A stretch of DNA of 64,000 nucleotides from Asterias rubens (lineage: Eukaryota > Echinodermata > Asteroidea > Forcipulatida > Asteriidae). Where the stretch lies: assembly GCF_902459465.1 (NCBI RefSeq), contig NC_047068.1, forward strand, positions 21,165,195 to 21,229,194. Direction: 5' to 3'. The position numbers were made by a program, and so were the translations under genes. This document shows, one piece after another, positions 56,665 to 64,000 of this stretch (position 1 is the stretch's first letter; every line of letters starts with the position of its first letter). The notes beneath the pieces are model-generated. The model had not been told where the DNA came from and ran no database searches. It was given only the letters and a program-made list of their open reading frames with translations.

Positions 56665-57513
56665 ATATATTTATTTTTTACAGAAATTATGTCTTAGGCA
56701 CCCCTCCCTGTTGGCCCTTTCCACATTGGTGGTGACGATATACTCTGTACCAGGGTCTGGGATTGTGCTGGCCAGTATGATTCCATTATGTAATTCAACA
56801 TACTGGCACAGAACAACCCTCGACCCGAGCCAGACTCAAATAATGTGCTCATTAGGCCGAAATATGGCGCCCTCCATGACGTTGGATATAACCACGTGCT
56901 TGTTCCTCGTGCATTGTCCTTCTGTAACTATAGCGGGGAAAAAACATTAAGTTGTAGATTAAAAATACAAATTTTTGTTTAACCATTTAGCCACTGGACC
57001 GCCCAGCCGCCTATCAATATACTGTATGTGGTAGGAGGAAACCTTGCTAGCTTGTGTTTGTAGAAAAAAAGGAACATCAAAAGAATCCTCGATAGTCATT
57101 ATTAAGCTAATGAAGCTAATGATGGTGAAATAATTTAGCTCTTACCCCAACAAGACGCTCATTAGTAAACACAAAGGAAACTGTATTTATTCATCATTCA
57201 TGATAATATTGTCGAAAACTCACGCCTTCGCATTTAATCAGTATGATAAAAGCCTTGAAAAGCTATTGTGTCCATTTTATCCTTACAAACAAATAATATT
57301 CGCCATAAAAATTACCATAGCCGTTTAACGAGAGACATTTATTGTTCTCATGCGAACTTGTGCTTTTATACAAATATCAAGGTTCAAATTGTGCATACAA
57401 ATTAAGCTGTGGCTATCTTTTAAAATTTGAACTACGATTCCAGTAATTAACTGCAAGAATCTTGAAGTATTAGTTTTCAGCAAACTCGGGCGGTGCAGGG
57501 ACTAGAGGGTTAA
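56665..57513. other. Intergenic, nothing recognised
   Basis: An open frame at 56579-56950 overlaps the truncated element and has no domain or splice support. No other feature. Confidence 0.4.
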
Positions 57514-57970
57514 AGGCACTGGAAACTTTTGGTAATTACTCAAAATAAGTGTTAGCATAAAACTTATGCTGCAAAAACTTGGCCCGTGTTAAATTGATTC
57601 TCCCTGGTATATTTAGGCCTATTTTTGACGACACCAACATGGTCCCCATGGTGTTACCGCAAACCAAATAAATATCATTACTATATCGTTGTTGAAATTA
57701 ACACCCTCTCGGTGCTGTCACATAATTTATAGGCACTAGTTACACAAATAATCACGTTAACACCCCAGTTTTTGCAGTGAGCAATGGAGAGTTGTAAATA
57801 ATTATTTTAAATCATTGTGAGAAACGGCTCCCTCTCAAGTAACGTAGTTTTTGAGAAAGTGGTAATTTCTCACTGAAGCCTTGAAGCCTTTTACATGCAT
57901 CTGAAGGCCTATAAAGTTGTGCAACAAGGACGTGTTTTCTTTATTTTCTCTTGCAACTTCGATTTGAGTC
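57514..57970 (+). mobile_element. TTAA MITE, AGGCA family, with nested 209-bp insertion
   Basis: TTAA at 57510-57513 and AGGCACTGGAAACTTTTGG. Family sequence resumes at TGAGCAATGGAGAGTTG after the insertion at 57569-57777 and stops near 57970 without the right end. Confidence 0.78.
57569..57777. mobile_element. Inverted-repeat insertion CTGCAAAAACT...AGTTTTTGCAG
   Basis: Ends CTGCAAAAACTTGG...CGTGTTAA and TTAACACCCCAGTTTTTGCAG, with AACACCATG... and ACGTTAAC inside. It splits the host MITE at a position known from intact copies, so the boundaries are reliable. Class unknown. Confidence 0.8.
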
Positions 57971-57979
57971 CGAGGCTGG

Positions 57980-58815
57980 AAGGGCTAAATAGAATATTTG
58001 TTGTGTCAAAAGTGTTAATTATATCTGATCCTTTCACATAAAACCACAATTGAAACAATCGCTTTAATCGCCACAGCCAATACTTTAAACATACACAAAA
58101 TCATTTCTATCGTCGGGAAAAACCAAGCATAGCCCATGTTTAAACACCACACACTGCTTGAAGGTGGTATCCGCTATCCGTTAACATCCGGTGTAACATC
58201 GTGTACCAGGGCGTACCGGGGGAACACGATCACTTTCCTCTCTGCATAAGTAGCTATAAAATGGTATTGGATTTCAAAAGCATGAATAATGGATAAATGT
58301 TAATAGAAAAAATGTAATAATCCCAAGTATTTGTGACCAATTTGTCACTCAATGCAGGAAGCTGTTGTTTTTTTCGTGATGGGCGTCAAAGCGCAAAAGA
58401 TATCTTCCTTTTGTAGTCCTACCTTTCTAGACTGGGATAACATTATACGTAGTAAAAAAATCTAAAGTAATTTTTTTGATCATGATTTAAAACAATTACC
58501 GAGAAAATAACCCATTGGCCAAAATCACAAAGGCTTGAGACAAAAGTGTTAGCTTGCAACTGTTTGAGTCCACCTTTTGTAGGATGTAAGTTCATGACAT
58601 GTGCGTTTCGCGCTTGTAACCCTTTTTTGCAAATTCGAGCATCACGTACATTCTTCTTCAGTTTTCATTTTTCATATGGTGTTTTAAAATCGACTAAACT
58701 TACAAATAAGCTATAATTTTTTTGTCAACGAAAAAGCCGCCTCAAAACGAAAACAAAAGGTGTTATTGACTCTACAATTAATAATAAACATTTTCCAAGA
58801 ACAAATTGCATCTGA
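57980..58815. other. Intergenic, nothing recognised
   Basis: No gene or repeat supported. Confidence 0.4.
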
Positions 58816-58819
58816 GATA

Positions 58820-58967
58820 TTTGCGCATGCCCGCTCCGGTCTTGACAAATCACGATCGGCTTATCACAGTACATGACGCCACATTCGTTCCAACACGACG
58901 TGTACAGCGAAACTGAAAGTGACGTAATCCCAAAGCCACGTTCACTTGGAACAACGCAATGGTATGT
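58820..58967 (+). promoter_or_regulatory. Possible promoter and first exon ending at ATG
   Basis: A local rise in CpG (GCGCATGCCCGCTCCGGTCT, CACGATCGG, ACACGACGTG) with a CRE-like TGACGTAA at 58920-58927 is followed by ACGCAATG|GTATGT, where a start codon at 58959-58961 abuts a donor. Genes whose first intron follows the ATG exist in animals. I could not find a following coding exon before 64000, so this is tentative. Confidence 0.3.
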
Positions 58968-59054
58968 TTCCCTCCATTATTTCATTGTATTTGTTCATGG
59001 GTCTGATTAAGACATTCTGATTGTACGGTATAAAGTTCAGGCCACAAAGGTTAA

Positions 59055-59250
59055 AGTCACTGGACACTCTTGGTAATTACTCAAAGTAATTGTTAGTGTA
59101 TACACGTACTTGGCAACAAGCAATGAGAGCTATTAGTATCAAACGTTGGGAGAAACAGCTCCCTCTGAAGTAATGTAGTTTTTGAGAAGAGGTAATTTCT
59201 CACTCAAATAACAAAAGACTTCAGCTGAAGCCTGAAGAATTCTCTTGTTA
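59055..59250 (+). mobile_element. TTAA MITE, AGGCA family, left fragment
   Basis: TTAA at 59051-59054, AGTCACTGGACACTCTTGG, then GCAACAAGCAATGAGAGC and TGAAGTAATGTAGTTTTTGA; right half missing. Confidence 0.72.
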
Positions 59251-59482
59251 CTTCAAATGCCTTTAACAAGACTTCACACGTTGGTATTATCTTTTCTTTA
59301 TGACTTAAATCAGACATTTGGTGATTGGTAGTAGCATGGAGGAATAAATTAGGTAGTAGGGGTATGATGGTACTCTTTTCCATTGTGTATTCCTTTTTGT
59401 GTGTGTTGAGCCTCCGAATATAGAGTATGTGGGGGGGGGGGTAGCTTCTGTGCAACAAAGAGGAAATGGTGGTTTCACCCAT

Positions 59483-59635
59483 ATACACCGATGTGTGTTA
59501 GCACCGCATACTTGGCAGTTAGCACAGTATTACTTGGCACTGTTATGTGGAGAAAAAAACCCAGGTCTATCTCGGGTGGGATTTGAACCCACGACGTAAC
59601 TCCACAGCAGTGTCATACCAACTAGGCCACTAATG
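59483..59635 (-). mobile_element. tRNA-derived SINE, family B
   Basis: On the minus strand: GTGGCCTAGTTGGTATGACA (A box), GTCGTGGGTTCAAATCCCAC (B box), and TGCTAACACACATCGGTG at the 3' end. Confidence 0.75.
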
Positions 59636-59639
59636 TGAA

Positions 59640-60168
59640 ATGCAACTAATTTAATCTTACCTTATTCTCCGTGTGTTTATTAAGTAACACAGTGGTGCAA
59701 AACAATATTCCAAAAAAAACCACACCGCGTTGTTCAAAAGCTAGCCCTCCTAGCTTATAGAAGTCCATTAGTCTAATGCCAATACATCAGGAACAGTCCC
59801 ATTTTCGGTTCTCAAAACAGTTGATAATATTTGTACATACTAGAGTCCCACTGATCGATACAGTGCAGGAACTGAAGATGAACTCGCAACCTCAACACTC
59901 AATTTACCACAGTCAATCGTGACAACGAACGAGCCATTCGGTATGTTAATTGTTCACCCCAATTGTACAATGTTCAACATTAACGCGGAAAGTCCCCAAT
60001 TCTTGTTGGCCACTGGCCAGTTCCCAAAATATAACCTTTCCGCGAAATGTTATATGTCTCATTACATGACGGGAAATAACCGGGATTTGTTGATTGGTTC
60101 TCGTTCCCGCCCGCGCCATGCCTGGTATCATGGATTGATAATATGCATGGGTGCAGTAGCTGTGCAGT
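59640..60168. other. Intergenic, nothing recognised
   Basis: Open frames on both strands at 59919-60218 overlap each other and run into the next MITE; no domain seen. Confidence 0.4.
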
Positions 60169-60172
60169 TTAA

Positions 60173-60550
60173 AGGCAGTGTACACTATTGGTATAGCTCA
60201 AAACATTTATCATCATAAAACCTTTCTTGATTACAAGTAATGGGGAGAGGTTGATGGTATAAAACATTGTGATAAACAGCTCCCTCTGAAGTGCCATAGT
60301 TTTGGAGAAAGAAGTAATTTTCCACGAATTTGATTTCGAGACCTCAAGTTTAGAATTTGCGGTCTCGAAATCAAGCATCAGAAAGCACACAATTTCATGT
60401 GACAAGGGTGTTTTTTTTCTTTCATTAATATGTCGCAAATTGGACGACCGATTGAGCTAAATTTTCACAGGTTTGTTATTTTATGCACATGTTGAGATAC
60501 ACAAACTGTGAAGACTAGTCTTTGACAATTACCAATAGTGTCCACTGTCT
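60173..60550 (+). mobile_element. TTAA MITE, AGGCA family, full copy
   Basis: TTAA at 60169-60172 and 60551-60554. Ends AGGCAGTGTACACTATTGG and CCAATAGTGTCCACTGTCT. Inner palindrome TTTCGAGACCTCAAGTTTAG / GCGGTCTCGAAATCAAG. Confidence 0.87.
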
Positions 60551-60554
60551 TTAA

Positions 60555-61317
60555 AGAGTCTGTAATACGTTTGGTCATCGCTCTAAAAACTTGGGCATAT
60601 TCGGTAAAAAACACAGCTGCAGCTGTGGATATAGATTGCATTTTGATAAACACTTCACTTTAACGGCTATGGAAAAAGATACCACTTTTTACACCCCCTA
60701 CACAAGGAGCCTGTTACCGCTGTAACCTTCTGAAATTGTGTATTCCTGGGTGGATTATTCTCCCTGCGTGGACACCCACTCCGGAGTTAGAAGCCTACAG
60801 CAGCTTCCGATAGTATATAGCTTGTTGAGAAACGTTTCACTTCAAAGTTATGTGACGGTGGCAAAATATATCATATCTTTGTCAGTTGACCCATTGTTGG
60901 TCATTTTGACACCGATTCCTGGTTATACTGACTCAGTACTGGGTCAAGCCCCACGGGGGACCTCGAATAAGTCAATGCTGACTTGGGAGTTTTTAGCATG
61001 TACAAATATATTTACATGTAACCTGGTTTTATCGCAAACTTAATACTTGAATCATATTGTACACGTTCATTAACGACTTTTCGATTGTGATTAATAGAAA
61101 TAGTCAATGGGCAATGGTGATTCGGATGATTATCTCGGATTGAAATATTTTTGTGTAAGATTGATAGGCCTACACGTATGATACTGTGACAGAACTTTTA
61201 TAAGCAGGTGTAAAATCAATTCTTCTCCATCTTTTTAGTAAATGGGGTCACATGTAAAATTAAGCGGCGGGAAAAAATAATACAGAAAGGAGTATGCTCT
61301 TTTATCAAAACTCATTG
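60555..61317. other. Intergenic; one short repeat
   Basis: 60797-60865 carries the CAGCAGCTTCCGATAGTATA / TTTCACTTC repeat also seen at 1259 and 47693. No gene. Confidence 0.4.
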
Positions 61318-61321
61318 TTAA

Positions 61322-61672
61322 AGGCACTATTGGTAATTACTCAAAACTATTGTAAGCATTAAAACTTACTTGGTATAACAAGCAATGGAGAGCTGTTGAA
61401 AAACATTTTAAGAAATGGCTCCTTCTAAAGTAACGTAGTTTCTGTGGAGTTGATTCTCACTCAAATATTTAAAGACTTAAGCTGAAGCCATTTCTCGGGA
61501 ATCTGCGCGAACTTGTGCCACAAGGGTGGTCTTTTTCTTGTTCATTATTTCGTTTGCAACTTCGACTACCAACTGGGTTAAAATGACCACAGGTATGTTA
61601 TTTTATACATATGTTGGGATACACCAAGTGAGAATACTGGTCCTTGACAATTACCAATAGTGTCCAGTGCCT
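61322..61672 (+). mobile_element. TTAA MITE, AGGCA family, full copy
   Basis: TTAA at 61318-61321 and 61673-61676. The left end has lost a few bases (AGGCACTATTGG); the right end is CCAATAGTGTCCAGTGCCT. Confidence 0.85.
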
Positions 61673-61934
61673 TTAAATGTTGACGTCTTTTGGACCTATG
61701 TTCTTGGATGAACCGTCTTAGAAGATTCTGCTTAAGGGACTCCATGTTGCGTACAAACATTTCTGCTTAAGGGACTCCATGTTGCGTACAAACATTTCTT
61801 AGGAAGAGTCCAAAGATAGATTTGTTTTTTCCTGTTTCTCTTAGTTGGTTAGAAACTGAAAATACAGTTTTCTTAAAAAGCCGGAATGATCAGTTTACCT
61901 TAATAACCCTTCCCAGGGACGAAAAACCCTTTAA

Positions 61935-62245
61935 GGCAGTGGACACTATTGGTAATTACTCAAAATAACCGTTAGTGTCAAAGCTTGGTAACGAGCAATG
62001 GAGAGCTGAATAGTGTAACACATTGTGAGAAACAGATCCCTCTAAAGTAGTTTTTGAGAAAGAGGTAATTTCTCACTCAATTAATAAACAAAACTTCAGC
62101 TGAAGCCTTTGTGCACAAAATTGTGCAATAAGGATTTTGTTTTCATTTTTCTCTTACGAATTTGATGTCTAGTTGAGCCAAAATTTTCACAGGTTTGGAA
62201 TACACCAATTCAGAATAATGGTCTTTGACAATAAACAAACGTGTC
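61935..62245 (+). mobile_element. TTAA MITE, AGGCA family, right end lost
   Basis: TTAA at 61931-61934 then GGCAGTGGACACTATTGG. Runs to TGGTCTTTGACAATAAAC and CGTGTCAGC. Confidence 0.78.
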
Positions 62246-64000
62246 AGCATAGTACCTGTAAACACTGCTTTTAGTGTTTTTTTTTAGCAGTTTCTGGTAT
62301 TGTTTGCGCCGTATGGTTTGACCAAATAACTTTCCCAAGATTGATTGTGTCTATTTTTGATCCTTAAAATGAATAGGCCAAAAGAAATATTTTAATTCTT
62401 AGATACGCAGCAGGCACTGAACATCTACGTATTGTGACACTTGGTGGTGTCTTAAAGAGGTGGTCATGACACAACTTTTCTTCGCACAGAATATAGATTG
62501 CTCAGTGCAAACAAGTCTAAACCATTATACCGTGTTGGATATTGTGTGACCGGTACTTTGTTAAAACAAAGTGTCACACACAATAAAATACAATTGTTTA
62601 GCAGGCAAAACACATAAGCAACAACAATCAATTTTACTACTAATAACAAAATCAACAAAACCCTAAAATATGAATTACAAATATTGTAAGTGTTCTTCAG
62701 GGTAAGGCCAAGGTAAAAAAAACGTTATCAAAGTGATGTGCCCTCCCAGATGACCCTGCCAACAAATGGCATCATGTAAATGTATACAACATGTAGAAAA
62801 TTAAACAATGAGTATACACAAAATAATTCAGATGAAAAATTTTTATGGCACATCACACTACATTAAATTAAAAAAGCATGAAACACCGAACTGACACAAT
62901 AATATTTAGTGCAAGCCAAGATACTGACAGTTGCCCCAAACCGAACTCTACATTTTTATCGTTGGCAGGGGTCTGGTTTTACACATCTTTTGATTACAGT
63001 TTTTATACTTTTGTTTTAACCTTGACAGCCCCTGTACAATGTGTAACTATTGTGTATGTCTGAAGATTTAAAATAAATAAATAATAAATCCAACACTGAC
63101 AATAATTTTTGTTTTTAAATACAAATGTTGTTAATCTTACTCTGTCAAGGAGTAAAAACAAAAGACAAACAGCAATTATTACTTCCTCTATAGTGCACAA
63201 AGAATTGAATTTATTTCAATTTCTTTTTTTTTTTGGGGGGGGGCAGACACGAAAAAGTAATCAGTGAAAAGCAGCTGTATGAAATTGAGTATACTTGTGG
63301 TTACTCATACCGGTTTGTGAAATTCGAAACACACTCTTTGTTTTGCGATTATAATTGGGTCATTATCCTGACCAAATCCAGTGTAGAGGGATTATACAAT
63401 ATTGGTTTTGGTTGAAGTAAATTGATTCCAGCCAAAGTGTGATGAACCGATGTTATCAATTTTTTTTTAAATAATTCTTAAAAGAAAAACAATAACTAAA
63501 CTAGGTGATGATCAGTGTGCACAACACTGGTATGAGTGCACACATTTTTACATAAACTATATGGTCATAATGGAAAATTTCTTGAAATAGTTCTAGCCTG
63601 AACTTCTCAGTTTTTGAGAAATTATAAAAACAGTTAATTTTGAAATTTTTTTAGAAATTATCAAAACAGTTAGTTTTGATTTTGCGATACAAAACTTGAT
63701 GTTTTAAAATATATTACTAAACAAAAATTAGGCATAATAGATTTTTAAATTAATTCTTTCCCTTGACTCCAATCAGCGATTGGTCCTATATTTTTTACAT
63801 GTTTGTTATTTCATCATTTGGTAACACAGGTTACACAAAGTGCAAACATTGTTCTTAGACATTTGTGATGGTTCCCCTACAAAAGTTGTACATTTCGATT
63901 CACATGATTATGCCGCGTGTCCCTGTCTGAATGTTGTATCTCATTCCCTTCCAATAAAACACTTTTTATTTTTTTTATTTTTAAGCGATTCGTTATATCC
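62246..64000. other. Intergenic, nothing certain
   Basis: AT-rich. A worn relative of the AGGCA/AGCC MITEs may occupy 63595-63880 (AATCAGCGATTGGTCC, ACATGTTTGTTATTTC). CCAATAAAACAC at about 63951-63962 could be a polyadenylation signal of an unseen gene. No exon supported. Confidence 0.35.

Noticed and set aside
56579-56950. 123-codon open frame
   Set aside because: Starts inside a truncated MITE and shows no similarity or splicing signals.

Overview
The window is nuclear DNA from an animal. It is AT-rich, intron-rich and packed with short palindromic transposons and tRNA-derived SINEs, with no bacterial operon structure. The genes and repeat types fit a deuterostome invertebrate. An echinoderm, most likely a sea star, is my best guess from the look of the repeats, but nothing in the window proves it.

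Three genes can be built exon by exon with matching splice phases. (1) Minus strand, 900-6044: a complete seven-exon cytosolic sulfotransferase (SULT family) of 322 aa. (2) Plus strand, 16878-23413: a second SULT with the same internal intron phases, whose translation start may lie in an upstream exon I could not find. Its C-terminal PAPS-binding loop is altered and its dimerisation motif is lost. (3) Plus strand, 26510-51716: a complete 19-exon PARN, the poly(A)-specific 3' exoribonuclease (645 aa), with all catalytic residues present. The two SULT genes are divergent paralogues about 11 kb apart. PARN follows the second one and looks functionally unrelated to it.

Layout. 1-899: no gene. 900-6044: SULT gene 1, with a 43-bp minisatellite and several transposon pieces in its introns. 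6045-16877: intergenic, with a 1.1-kb foldback element, a 15-bp satellite, a 391-bp tandem duplication and one unrecognised basic ORF. 16878-23413: SULT gene 2, whose 3-kb last intron is mostly nested palindromic elements. 23414-26509: intergenic repeats. 26510-51716: PARN, its introns full of MITEs, SINEs, LINE tails and a C-rich satellite. 51717-64000: no convincing gene, but more MITEs and one possible promoter/first exon near 58.9 kb.

The most informative non-genic content is the set of intact insertion scars. One dominant MITE family with a TTAA target duplication has about 20 copies. Two copies of another family have perfect 8-bp duplications. A 234-bp foldback with a perfect 9-bp duplication sits inside a TTAA MITE. 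A five-unit array of palindromes reverses orientation at its centre. I saw no convincing new defence or metabolic system. All coordinates come from reading the sequence by eye; splice sites were accepted only when the GT/GC-AG boundary, the reading phase and protein-family similarity agreed.
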